DNA of 19,298 nucleotides from Actinomycetota bacterium (GTDB lineage: Bacteria > Actinomycetota > Actinomycetes > Streptosporangiales > Streptosporangiaceae), in NCBI GenBank assembly GCA_003140115.1, contig PLIQ01000438.1, forward strand, positions 28,975-48,272, read 5' to 3'. Shown here in pieces: positions 6,511 to 14,154 of this stretch. Within the stretch, counting starts at the first letter, position 1. Each line of letters starts with the position of its first letter. The notes beneath the pieces were generated by a model. It was not told the DNA's origin and did no database searches. It worked only from the letters and a program-made list of their open reading frames with translations. Position numbers and translations under genes: made by a program.

Positions 6511-9060
6511 CTAGGTCGTACCAGAGCGGACCTGCAGGGCCCGGCGCAGGTCGTCGAGCTGATCGGCCAGCAGCCGGCGCAGCGAGGCGGGGAGCTCGGC
6601 GTCGGCCAGGCCTTCCTCGCCCGCCCGCAGCGTCGCGGCGGCCACCGCGTGATGCGGGAACCCATGCTGGACCAGCACCCGGGCGGTGGCCGGATCCCCG
6701 CGCGCGACGAGGTCGCCGAGGGCGGTGAAGTAGCGGGGCACGTATTCGGCCACCAGGTCCGCCTGGTCGGCCTGCCAGAACCCTTCGGCGATCCCGGCCA
6801 GCAGGTACCTGGACGGATCGGGGCTGAACATCTGGGCCCAGGCGGCTTGCTTGGCGTCAGCCTGGGGGAGCGCGGCACGGCAGCGTGCCGCGCTCTGCGC
6901 TCCGGCGGCGGTGGTGTCCCAGCCGGCCTCTCGCTCGATCTCGGCCCGCTCGATGGCCCCGAGCACCGATAGTCGCAGCATGATCTGCCAGCGCAGGTTC
7001 GAGTCCAGCTCCGGGCCGACGGGCCAGCGTCCGGTCTGGAGCCAGGACCGCAGCGCGGCGACCTCGTCCGGGTCAGACGCGCTGTCGATCAGCCCTCGTC
7101 CGGCCACCAGCCGCATTCCGTCGGCATCGGGTCCGGCGAGCCGGCGGAGCAGGTCACGGCACAGGCCCGCCAGGGCGGCCAGCGTGGTGTCGCGCCGCGG
7201 CGGGAGCAGGTACCGGTCCGTGATCGTCCAGCGGGCGAAGCCCAGCACCGGCCCGGCGATCGTGGTGTCGGTCTCAGCAAGCAGGTGTCGGGCGGCGAGC
7301 TCAAGGTATTGCTCCGCGGGAAGCTCCCCGTCGCGGACCAGGTCGCGGGCGGCGTTCCAGGCCACGGCCCGGCTGAGCGGATCGGGCAGGCGGCCGAGCC
7401 CTGAGGCTAGGGCGGTCCAGGAGCGCGGGTCGAGCCGCACCTTGCAGTAGCTGAAGTCGCCGTCGTTCGGCAGCAGCAGGGCAGGCGGTGGTTCGGCGGC
7501 GGCCGAGGGCAGCGTGACCCGGCCTGCGTCGGCCTCGACGCTGACCGGGAGCCTGGCCCGCAGGACGAGCTCGCGCGCGTCACCGGGCGGCTGGTCGTAC
7601 ACCCCGAGCCAGACCCGGTGCGGTCTGCTCCCGGCGTGCGCGACGTGCCCGGTCCCGCCGGGCGGGCCGCCGCGCTGGACAGTGATGGTGTCCACCCCCG
7701 GCGTGCGGAGCCAGCGCGCGGCCCACTCGCGCAGGTCGGCGCCGGAAGCGCGGGCCAGGCAGTCGAGCAGGTCGTCCAGGGTCGCGCTGGCGAACCGGTG
7801 CCGGGCCAGGTATTCGTTGATCCCGGTGATGAAGGCCGGCCAGCCGGTCCACGCCACCAGCTGGCGCAGCGCGGAGGCGCCCTTGGCGTAGGAGATGTCG
7901 TCGTAGGCGGACCGCGCGGCATCGGTGTCGGGCACCTCCTGCGGCCCCGGCGCGACCGGGTGCGTGGAGGCCCGCTGGTCGGCGTCGTAGCCGCGGGGCT
8001 TTCGGCCCAGCGCGAAGTCGGTCCAGGCTCCGGTGAAGGCGGTGGCCTCCGAGAGCACCTGGAAGCCCATGTACGTGGCGAACGACTCGCTCAGCCAGAC
8101 GTCGTTCCACCAGGCCATGGTGACCAGGTCGCCGAACCACATGTGGGCCATCTCGTGCGCGATCACCATGCCGCGGGTCTGCCGTTCGGCGTAGCTGGCC
8201 GCGGACGGGAACAGGAACTCATCCCGGAACGTGATGCAGCCCGGATTCTCTACCGCGCCGGCCTCAAGTTCGGGGACGAACACCTGGTCGTAGGAGTCAA
8301 AGGGGTAGGGCTCGGTGAAGATCTCCAGGTAACGGTCGAAGCAGGCCCGGGTGATGGCGAGGATCTCGTCCGCGTCCCGGTCCAGGGCTCCGGCCAGGGA
8401 TCGTCGGCTGTGCAGGCCGAACGGGATGCCGCGGTGCTCGCTGCGGACGCTGTGGTAGGGGCCTGCGACCAGCGTGAACAGGTAAGTGGAGATCGGCGGG
8501 GTAGCCGCCAGTGCCCAGCGAACGCAGTCCGGGAGCCCGGCCGGTCCCGCGAGCCGGGCCACGCTGTTGCCGAGTACGGTCCACGAACCCGGCGCGACGA
8601 CGGTGGCGGTGATGGCCGCCTTCAGGTCCGGCTGGTCGAAGGCGGCGAAGGCCCGCTGGGCGTTGTCCAGCCCGGCGTGCAGGGCGAGATAGGTCTCGCC
8701 GTCGGCGACGTCGGTGAAGCGGTGCAGACCCGCGCCGCCGCGTGAGTACGCCATGTCGGCCTCGACCCGCAGCTCATTGTCGTCCCGCAGGCCCGGCAAC
8801 GGCAGCCGGTTCCCGTCCAGCGTGCCCGGATCCAGCTCGCGGCCGTTGAGCACCGCCCGCCGCAGCCGGGTCGGCCTGAGCTCGATGAAGCTGGCCGAAC
8901 CGGGCTCCCGGCAGCCGAACCGGACGTCGGTGACGGAGCCGAACGTGTCTTGGCCGCCGCTGAGGTCAAGGTCGATGTGATATCCGAGGACGTGAATCAG
9001 CGCGGCGCGCTGTCGCGCTTCGGCGTAGGTCAGCGCACTCGCGGATGCTCCCGATGTCAG
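6511..9060 (-). CDS. pepN: Aminopeptidase N (M1 family zinc metallopeptidase)
   Basis: A cytosolic zinc aminopeptidase that removes N-terminal residues from peptides. Counted from CTG 9060 the protein is 849 aa, the usual actinobacterial PepN size. The substrate-binding GAMEN loop appears as GAVEN (268-272). The zinc site HEMAH (302-306) is followed after 18 residues by the third ligand E325 (LSESFATY), and an ERAP1-C-like helical C-terminal domain follows. The N-terminal beta domain (ALTYAEARQRAA, GYHIDLDLSGG) is clearly coding upstream of the first GTG at 8853, yet no ATG, GTG or TTG lies between it and the stop at 9078-9076. CTG 9060, CTG 9018 or ATC 9066 are the possible starts, so the exact 5' end is unresolved. 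The gene lies 91 bp upstream of the oxidoreductase gene on the same strand and is divergent from the ABC operon. Confidence 0.92.
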   Translation of the reverse strand: MTSGASASALTYAEARQRAALIHVLGYHIDLDLSGGQDTFGSVTDVRFGCREPGSASFIELRPTRLRRAVLNGRELDPGTLDGNRLPLPGLRDDNELRVEADMAYSRGGAGLHRFTDVADGETYLALHAGLDNAQRAFAAFDQPDLKAAITATVVAPGSWTVLGNSVARLAGPAGLPDCVRWALAATPPISTYLFTLVAGPYHSVRSEHRGIPFGLHSRRSLAGALDRDADEILAITRACFDRYLEIFTEPYPFDSYDQVFVPELEAGAVENPGCITFRDEFLFPSAASYAERQTRGMVIAHEMAHMWFGDLVTMAWWNDVWLSESFATYMGFQVLSEATAFTGAWTDFALGRKPRGYDADQRASTHPVAPGPQEVPDTDAARSAYDDISYAKGASALRQLVAWTGWPAFITGINEYLARHRFASATLDDLLDCLARASGADLREWAARWLRTPGVDTITVQRGGPPGGTGHVAHAGSRPHRVWLGVYDQPPGDARELVLRARLPVSVEADAGRVTLPSAAAEPPPALLLPNDGDFSYCKVRLDPRSWTALASGLGRLPDPLSRAVAWNAARDLVRDGELPAEQYLELAARHLLAETDTTIAGPVLGFARWTITDRYLLPPRRDTTLAALAGLCRDLLRRLAGPDADGMRLVAGRGLIDSASDPDEVAALRSWLQTGRWPVGPELDSNLRWQIMLRLSVLGAIERAEIEREAGWDTTAAGAQSAARCRAALPQADAKQAAWAQMFSPDPSRYLLAGIAEGFWQADQADLVAEYVPRYFTALGDLVARGDPATARVLVQHGFPHHAVAAATLRAGEEGLADAELPASLRRLLADQLDDLRRALQVRSGTT

Positions 9061-9072
9061 CGTGATTGGTCC

Positions 9073-9078
9073 AGCCTA
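9073..9078 (-). promoter_or_regulatory. Possible leaderless -10 element of pepN
   Basis: TAGGCT on the minus strand fits TAnnnT and ends 6 nt before ATC 9066, the same geometry as TAGGGT before the amidohydrolase ATG. If real, the transcript would start at ATC or a few bases before CTG 9060. No clear -35 hexamer is seen. The same TAG is the in-frame stop that bounds the pepN frame. Confidence 0.3.
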
Positions 9079-9163
9079 GCGGGGCCGCCTGATCCGGATT
9101 GCGGTTCAGCCACGAATCGGCACCAACTCCGTACGGGGCTTGCCCGCTACCCGAGACCGTCCT

Positions 9164-9177
9164 TGAATGAGGATTCA
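9164..9177. promoter_or_regulatory. Inverted repeat upstream of the ABC operon
   Basis: TGAAT-GAGG-ATTCA has 5-bp arms and lies 40 bp before the first ATPase start, in the roughly 150-bp divergent region with pepN. It extends imperfectly by two bases each side. It could be an operator for the TetR-family regulator encoded at the end of the operon. The arms are short, so chance symmetry is possible. Confidence 0.3.
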
Positions 9178-9217
9178 TGTCAGAACATCCCGTTCGTAGT
9201 CACTAGGACAAAGACTG

Positions 9218-10003
9218 ATGAATCCTGGTTCAGTCCTGGAGGTGCGGAGCGTAACGGTGCGCTTCGGTGGTCTGACCGCGCTGGACGCCGTGTCGCTCGC
9301 GGTCCCGCCCTGCCACGTCATGGGCGTCATCGGGCCGAACGGAGCGGGCAAGACCACGCTGCTGAACGTCCTGTGCGGCTTCATCCGGCCTGACGACGGC
9401 GAGGTGTACCTCGGCGGCCGACGGCGCCAGGTTCGGCCGCACCAGCTTGCCTCGCTCGGCGTGGCCCGGACCCTGCAGGGCGTCGGCTTGTACAGCGGGC
9501 TGACCGCGCTGGAGAACGTCATGGTCGGCGCGACCAGTCGGGCCAAGGCCGGATTCTGGTCCGCGCTGTTGACCCTGCCGCGGGCTGGCCGCGACGAACG
9601 GATACTGCGCGACCTGGCCCGCCAGGCGCTTGAGCGGGTCGGTGCCGCCCAGGCGGCAAACGCGCGGCCCACGGAGCTGTCCTACGGAATGCGCAAGAAG
9701 GTCGCCCTGGCCCGGGCGCTGGTAGCCAAGCCCGGGCTGATCCTGCTCGACGAGCCCGCGAGTGGCCTGAGCGAGATCGAACTCGCCGAACTGGCGGCGC
9801 TCATCCGCGACCTGGCCACCGAGGGGTCGCTGATGGTGATCGAGCACCATATGGACCTGATGATGGCCGTCTGCGATTCGATCGTGGTGCTTGATTTCGG
9901 CAAGGTCATCGCTACCGGGTCCCCGCGGGAGGTCCAGGACAACCCGGCGGTCACCGCCGCCTACCTGGGCACCGCCGAGGCCAGCGACGGGCCGGCCCAG
10001 TGA
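9218..10003 (+). CDS. livG: Branched-chain amino acid-type ABC transporter ATP-binding protein (LivG-like)
   Basis: A 261-residue cytoplasmic ATPase of a HAAT/Liv-family importer. Walker A GPNGAGKTT is at 39-47, the Q-loop Gln at 87, the signature LSYGM at 154-158 (LivG proteins usually show LSYGQ rather than LSGGQ), Walker B LILLDEP at 174-180 with catalytic E179, and the H-loop His at 210 (VIEHH). The length is typical for LivG. A weak AGGA site lies about 10 nt before ATG 9218. The stop TGA overlaps the GTG of the next ATPase (GTGA, 10000-10003), implying translational coupling. It is the first gene of the transporter operon. The transported solute is not determined by this subunit. Confidence 0.9.
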   Translation: MNPGSVLEVRSVTVRFGGLTALDAVSLAVPPCHVMGVIGPNGAGKTTLLNVLCGFIRPDDGEVYLGGRRRQVRPHQLASLGVARTLQGVGLYSGLTALENVMVGATSRAKAGFWSALLTLPRAGRDERILRDLARQALERVGAAQAANARPTELSYGMRKKVALARALVAKPGLILLDEPASGLSEIELAELAALIRDLATEGSLMVIEHHMDLMMAVCDSIVVLDFGKVIATGSPREVQDNPAVTAAYLGTAEASDGPAQ

Positions 10004-10758
10004 GCGCCGAGGCGGCCGAGGCCAGCGCGGCGAACGGCCACGCGGCCTCGCTGGAGGTGGAAGGGCTCGTCGCCGGGTACGGCGAGGTCATCGCGCTGGA
10101 CGGCGTCACGTTGTCGGCCCGCGCGGCCGGCATCACGGCCGTGCTTGGCGCCAACGGGGCGGGCAAGACGACGCTGCTGCGCGCGGTGAGCGGCATGATC
10201 CGGCCGCGCCGCGGCCGGGTCCTGCTGGCCGACGATAACGTGGCGGGCCGCAGCCCGGAGCAGATCGTCCGGGCCGGAATCGCCCACGTGCCCGAGGGGC
10301 AGGGCGTGATCCCGGAACTCACCGTCGAGGAAAACCTGCGGATCGGCATGATGTCGTGGCGGGGAAAGCGGGCGGTCCGGGCGGCCGCGATCGAGGAGGA
10401 GTACGCCCGCTTCAAACCGCTGGCCGACCGCCGGCGCAAGCTAGCCTCCACGCTGTCCGGCGGCGAGCGGCAGATGCTGGTGATCGCGCGAGCCCTCCTG
10501 TCGCGGCCGCGGGTGCTGCTGCTGGACGAGCCCTCGCTCGGCCTCGCGCCCCGGGTCATGGCGCAGGTCATGGACCTGGTGGTCCAGCTCAGCCGGGAGC
10601 ACGGGCTCACCATCGTGCTGGTCGAGCAGAACGCGCGGGGCGCACTGGCCATCGCCGACCACGGCGTGGTACTCAACCTCGGCCGGGTGGTCGCCTCGGC
10701 CGACGCCGCGACCCTCGCCGCCGATGTTGCGCTACGCCACCACTACCTCGGGTTCTAG
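10000..10758 (+). CDS. livF: Branched-chain amino acid-type ABC transporter ATP-binding protein (LivF-like)
   Basis: A 252-residue second ATPase of the same importer. Walker A GANGAGKTT is at 50-58, VPEGQGVIPELTVEENL near 97-113 is the typical LivF stretch, the signature LSGGE is at 152-156, Walker B VLLLDEP at 172-178 with E177, and VEQN at 208-211 sits at the switch position as in other LivF proteins. The first 17 residues are an Ala-rich extension. The GTG start at 10000 overlaps the livG stop and lacks its own Shine-Dalgarno sequence, so translation is probably coupled. It would form a heterodimer with the LivG-like ATPase on the inner face of the membrane. Confidence 0.9.
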   Translation: MSAEAAEASAANGHAASLEVEGLVAGYGEVIALDGVTLSARAAGITAVLGANGAGKTTLLRAVSGMIRPRRGRVLLADDNVAGRSPEQIVRAGIAHVPEGQGVIPELTVEENLRIGMMSWRGKRAVRAAAIEEEYARFKPLADRRRKLASTLSGGERQMLVIARALLSRPRVLLLDEPSLGLAPRVMAQVMDLVVQLSREHGLTIVLVEQNARGALAIADHGVVLNLGRVVASADAATLAADVALRHHYLGF

Positions 10759-10766
10759 GCACACGC

Positions 10767-10772
10767 AGGGAG
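10767..10772 (+). promoter_or_regulatory. Ribosome-binding site favouring GTG 10780 for the LivH-like permease
   Basis: AGGGAG ends 1 nt before ATG 10774, too close to serve it, but lies 7 nt before the in-frame GTG at 10780. The GTG, two codons downstream, is therefore the better start. Confidence 0.6.
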
Positions 10773-10779
10773 CATGCCA

Positions 10780-11670
10780 GTGGTCGAGTTTCTCCAGTTC
10801 ACGCTCAGCGGGATCGTCTTCGGGATGATCTACGCCGCGATAGCGCTGTCCCTGGTGCTGATCTGGCGGGGTACCCGGCTGCTGAACTTCGCGCAGGGCG
10901 GGATGGCCATGTTCACCACCTACGTGGGGATCGAGGTCATTTACAAGACCCACTCCTACTGGGCCGGGTTCGTGATCGCGCTTGCGGCCGGCCTCGTGCT
11001 CGGCGCGGTCTGCGAGCTGACCGTCGTCCGGCCCACTACGGGCAAGCCGCCACTGAACGCGGTGATCGTGACCATCGGGCTGCTCATCTTGCTCGAGGGT
11101 CTGGCCGGCATTTTCTTCGGCGGGCAGTACCGGTCGTTCCCCGCGGCGTTCTCCATCATCGGGCTGCGAGTGGGAGGCACCCCGATCGGCGTGTCCCGGT
11201 TCGACGTGTTCGTCGCCGTGGCGGTCCTGATCGCCACGCTGGCCCTGGCCGCGGCGTTCCGGTATACGGCGGCCGGGCTGCGCATGCGCGCCGCGGCGTT
11301 CAACGCGACGATCGCCCGCCTGTCCGGTATCCGGGTCGCGCGGGTGCTGACCGTGGGCTGGGCGCTGGCCGGCCTGCTCGGCGCGCTGGCCGGCGTGCTC
11401 GTCTCACCGTCCACGTTCCTCTACCCGAACAGCATGGACGCGATCTTCGTCTACGGCTTCACCGCGGCCGTTATCGGCGGGCTGGACAGCGCGGTGGGAG
11501 CGGTGGTCGGCGGGCTGATCCTCGGTGTGGTGCTCAGCTACGCGGGCGGCTACGTGGGCGGCTCGGTCGGGTCCGACCTGACCTCGCTGGTCGCCCTCGG
11601 CATCCTCGTCGCGGTGCTGATGATCCGGCCCGACGGGCTGTTCGCCGGCGCGCGGATGCGGCGGGTGTGA
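10780..11670 (+). CDS. livH: Branched-chain amino acid-type ABC transporter permease (LivH-like)
   Basis: A polytopic inner-membrane permease of 296 residues from GTG 10780 (298 from ATG 10774). The N-terminus FLQFTLSGIVFGMIYAAIAL and then RLLNFAQGGMAMF are the usual LivH start and conserved loop. Roughly eight hydrophobic segments follow, and GFTAAVIGGLDSAVGAVVGG near residues 228-247 is the coupling-region signature. It ends with VLMIRPDGLFAG, as LivH proteins do. It lies 21 bp after livF and 2 bp before the second permease. It should pair with the LivM-like protein to form the membrane channel. Confidence 0.9.
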   Translation: MVEFLQFTLSGIVFGMIYAAIALSLVLIWRGTRLLNFAQGGMAMFTTYVGIEVIYKTHSYWAGFVIALAAGLVLGAVCELTVVRPTTGKPPLNAVIVTIGLLILLEGLAGIFFGGQYRSFPAAFSIIGLRVGGTPIGVSRFDVFVAVAVLIATLALAAAFRYTAAGLRMRAAAFNATIARLSGIRVARVLTVGWALAGLLGALAGVLVSPSTFLYPNSMDAIFVYGFTAAVIGGLDSAVGAVVGGLILGVVLSYAGGYVGGSVGSDLTSLVALGILVAVLMIRPDGLFAGARMRRV

Positions 11671-11672
11671 CC

Positions 11673-12755
11673 ATGCGGACGCTGCCCCGCAGGCTCGGCG
11701 TGGCCATCGTGGTGGCCGCGATCGTGGTGCTCCTGTCGATCAAGCTGAACTCGTTCCGCGACTACCAGATCGCCGAGATCGCCTTCGAGGTCACCGCGGT
11801 CGCCGGGCTCACCGTGCTGACCGGCCTGTCCGGCCAGATCTCACTTGGCCACGCGGCGTTCATGGCCATCGGCGGCTACACCACGGCGCTGCTGCTGCTG
11901 CATCTCGCCTGGCCGTTCTACGCCGCACTGCTGGTGGCCGCCGTGGTTACGGCCGTCGCCGGAGCCGTGGTGGGAGCGGCCGCGGCCCGGCTGCGCGGCC
12001 CGTACCTGGCGGGCGCCACCCTCCTGCTCGGCGTCGCGCTCCCCGCGATCGCCTACGCCTGGCCGGCGACGTTCGGCGGCGACCAGGGCCTGAACGTCGC
12101 CTTCACCACCCCGGCGTTCCTCGGCGTGAACTTCCCGCCGACCAGATGGCTGGCCTGGGTGGCCACGCTAGTGGCGCTGATCGTCCTCGTCCTGCTGGCG
12201 AACCTGAACCACAGCAGGGTCGGTCGCAACTGGCGGGCGGTCCGTGATGACGACGTGGCGGCCGCCCTGGACGGCATCAACGTGGCCGCGGCCCGCATCC
12301 TCGCCTTCGTGGTGAGCGCCACCTGCGCCGGGCTGGCCGGCGCTCTGCTGGCCATCGTTACCACGCTGGTCGGGCCCGGTTCCTTTACCCTCACGGTCTC
12401 CATCTCGCTGCTGACCGCGGCCGTGCTCGGCGGCCTGGGCAGCCTGGCCGGCGCGCTGTGGGGAAGCCTCGTGATCATCCTGGTACCGACGTACGTCACG
12501 GACGTGGCCACCAGCCACGGGCTGTCCGCCTCGGTCGGGTCCAACATCCCGATCGTCGCCTACGGCGTGCTCCTCATCCTCGTCATGCTCGTCTTCCCGC
12601 AAGGCATCCAGGGCGGGCTGACGCGGCTGTTTTCCCTCTTTTTCTCCGGGCCTGACCAGAAACCACGCACCTGGCGCACCGCGCCCACACCGCATGTCAC
12701 GCCTTCGGCCGATCAGGCACCGGCCAGCCAACATGAGAAGGAAGGCACTTTATGA
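11673..12755 (+). CDS. livM: Branched-chain amino acid-type ABC transporter permease (LivM-like)
   Basis: A 360-residue second permease. After an N-terminal membrane anchor it carries GLTVLTGLSGQISLGHAAF (about 46-64), the LivM hallmark, then several membrane spans. GRNWRAVRDDDVAAALDG (about 186-203) is the cytoplasmic EAA-like coupling loop, and LLTAAVLGGLGSLAGALWG (about 247-265) the second hallmark. It ends VFPQGIQGG followed by a hydrophilic tail of about 40 residues. The frame is open upstream as far as 10356, but that part is antisense-like filler inside livF and livH. ATG 11673, 2 bp after the livH stop, is the real start. The stop overlaps the binding-protein start (ATGA at 12752-12755). 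Confidence 0.9.
   Translation: MRTLPRRLGVAIVVAAIVVLLSIKLNSFRDYQIAEIAFEVTAVAGLTVLTGLSGQISLGHAAFMAIGGYTTALLLLHLAWPFYAALLVAAVVTAVAGAVVGAAAARLRGPYLAGATLLLGVALPAIAYAWPATFGGDQGLNVAFTTPAFLGVNFPPTRWLAWVATLVALIVLVLLANLNHSRVGRNWRAVRDDDVAAALDGINVAAARILAFVVSATCAGLAGALLAIVTTLVGPGSFTLTVSISLLTAAVLGGLGSLAGALWGSLVIILVPTYVTDVATSHGLSASVGSNIPIVAYGVLLILVMLVFPQGIQGGLTRLFSLFFSGPDQKPRTWRTAPTPHVTPSADQAPASQHEKEGTL
12738..12745 (+). promoter_or_regulatory. Ribosome-binding site of the binding-protein gene
   Basis: AAGGAAGG lies 6 nt before ATG 12752, inside the end of livM. It is the strongest translation signal in the operon, consistent with the higher amount of binding protein such importers need. Confidence 0.6.
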
Positions 12756-14107
12756 ATAGATCTAGACGGCTTCGCTGGCAGGCCGCGGCCATCATGACCG
12801 CGACCGTGCTCGGGGTGGCCGCGTGCTCGTCGAGTTCGAGCTCAAGCACGAGCTCAAGCTCGAGCTCGAGCAGCAGCTCGAGTGCGGCCCTGACCGCGTC
12901 CGCGCCTGGCATCACGCCGACCACCATTACCATCGGCAGCCACCAGCCGCTCACCGGCCCCGCCGCGCCCGGCTACGACGAGATCGCTCCCGCCTCGACC
13001 GCGTACTTCGACTACGTGAACGCGAACGGCGGCGTCTACGGACGCAAGATCATCTACAAGTACCTCAACGACGCCTACGACCCGACCACCACGGCGTCGG
13101 TGGTGCGCCAGCTGGTCCTGCAGGACAACGTGTACGCGATCTTCAATGGCCTCGGCACGCCCACGCACCTGGCCGTAGTGAGCTTCCTGAACTCCGAGAA
13201 GGTCCCCGATGTGTTCGTCGCGTCCGGGTGCGAGTGCTGGGACGAACCCAGCACGTACCCGGAGACGTTCGGCTGGCAGCTGGACTACGTGCGGGAGGGC
13301 AAGATCCTCGGGCAGTACGTCGCGCAGCACTTCAAGGGCGAGAAGGTCGCCTACTTCTACCAGGACGACGAGTTCGGCATGGACGGGGTCAAGGGCCTCG
13401 ACGATGAGATCCCGGCCTCGCAGGTGGTCAGCAAGCAGAGCTACGTCGACACCAACGTCAACATCGCACCGCAGGTCGCGGCGCTGCGCGCGTCCGGCGC
13501 CAAGGTGGTCATCTCGTTCTCGATTCCCGCCTTCACCGCCTTGCTCAAGCTGGACAGCCTGAAGCTCGGTTTCAACCCGACCCTGGTGGTCAGCGACGTC
13601 GGCTCGGACCCGATCACGCTGTCCGGGCTGCTCGAGTCGTTCGCGAAGCAGGGCGGCGCGACCGTCAACGGCAACCAGCTCACCCAAGGGATCATCACCG
13701 ACGAGTACCTCCCGGCGCTCAGCACCAGTGACAGCTGGTACAACCTGTTCGTCAAGATTCACAACCAGTACGACGCCAAGGAGCCGCTGGACGGCAACTT
13801 CTTCTACGGCATGGCCGTCGCGTACACGTTCGTCGAGGCGATGCTCAAGGCGGGCCGGAATCCGACCCGGGCGGACCTGACCTCGGCGATCGAGTCTGGG
13901 CTGCCGCAGGGCCCCATGATCGCCCCGTTCGCGTACGGCTCAGACGACCACGACGGCGTCACCGGCGCATATATCGGCGTTATCCAGAATGGAGTCGTCG
14001 TGCAGCAAGGGTCGGTGATGACCACGGATACCACACCAACCGGGGCGATTACGGCCTACACGGGAACCGAGCAGACGGCACCAGCGAGTGGCGTTCCCTC
14101 ACCCTGA
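12752..14107 (+). CDS. ABC transporter substrate-binding lipoprotein (Peripla_BP_6 type)
   Basis: A 451-residue solute-binding lipoprotein that captures ligand outside the membrane for the LivGFHM-like importer. The N-terminus has basic residues (RSRRLR), a hydrophobic segment and a lipobox GVAAC with the lipidated Cys at 25. A 19-residue linker follows (S26-S32, T33, S34-S44). The two-lobed binding domain starts at TITIGSHQPLTGPAAPGYDE (about 58-77). An unusual CEC motif (GCECWDEPSTYPETFGW) lies in the first lobe, and the two Cys could form a vicinal pair. The C-terminus is Thr/Ser-rich. It is the last transport gene, 47 bp before the regulator. Ligand is not predictable; branched-chain amino acids, amides or other small acids are all possible for this family. 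Confidence 0.9.
   Translation: MNRSRRLRWQAAAIMTATVLGVAACSSSSSSSTSSSSSSSSSSSAALTASAPGITPTTITIGSHQPLTGPAAPGYDEIAPASTAYFDYVNANGGVYGRKIIYKYLNDAYDPTTTASVVRQLVLQDNVYAIFNGLGTPTHLAVVSFLNSEKVPDVFVASGCECWDEPSTYPETFGWQLDYVREGKILGQYVAQHFKGEKVAYFYQDDEFGMDGVKGLDDEIPASQVVSKQSYVDTNVNIAPQVAALRASGAKVVISFSIPAFTALLKLDSLKLGFNPTLVVSDVGSDPITLSGLLESFAKQGGATVNGNQLTQGIITDEYLPALSTSDSWYNLFVKIHNQYDAKEPLDGNFFYGMAVAYTFVEAMLKAGRNPTRADLTSAIESGLPQGPMIAPFAYGSDDHDGVTGAYIGVIQNGVVVQQGSVMTTDTTPTGAITAYTGTEQTAPASGVPSP
12827..12883 (+). repeat. Low-complexity polyserine-coding tract
   Basis: Nineteen codons, 18 serine and one threonine, alternate AGC, TCG, TCA and AGT. This gives a run of overlapping GAGCTC and CTCGAG palindromes. 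It encodes the flexible linker between the lipidated Cys and the folded domain. The self-complementary repeat could slip during replication, changing linker length in steps. Confidence 0.7.
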
Positions 14108-14154
14108 CGCCGCATCGGCCATTCCCGGCGGGACGGAACAGGGATTAAGCCGAG

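Noticed and set aside
6420..6878. 153-codon N-terminal extension of the oxidoreductase
   Set aside because: It crosses the intergenic spacer and the 3' end of pepN in the wrong frame; the GAGGAG site and conserved sequence place the start at 6419.
7618..8745. Plus-strand open frame inside pepN
   Set aside because: Antisense shadow of a well-supported M1 peptidase with all motifs on the other strand.
10356..11672. Upstream extension of the LivM-like frame
   Set aside because: This part overlaps livF and livH out of frame and encodes Arg/Gly/Ala-rich sequence; LivM similarity starts at 11673.
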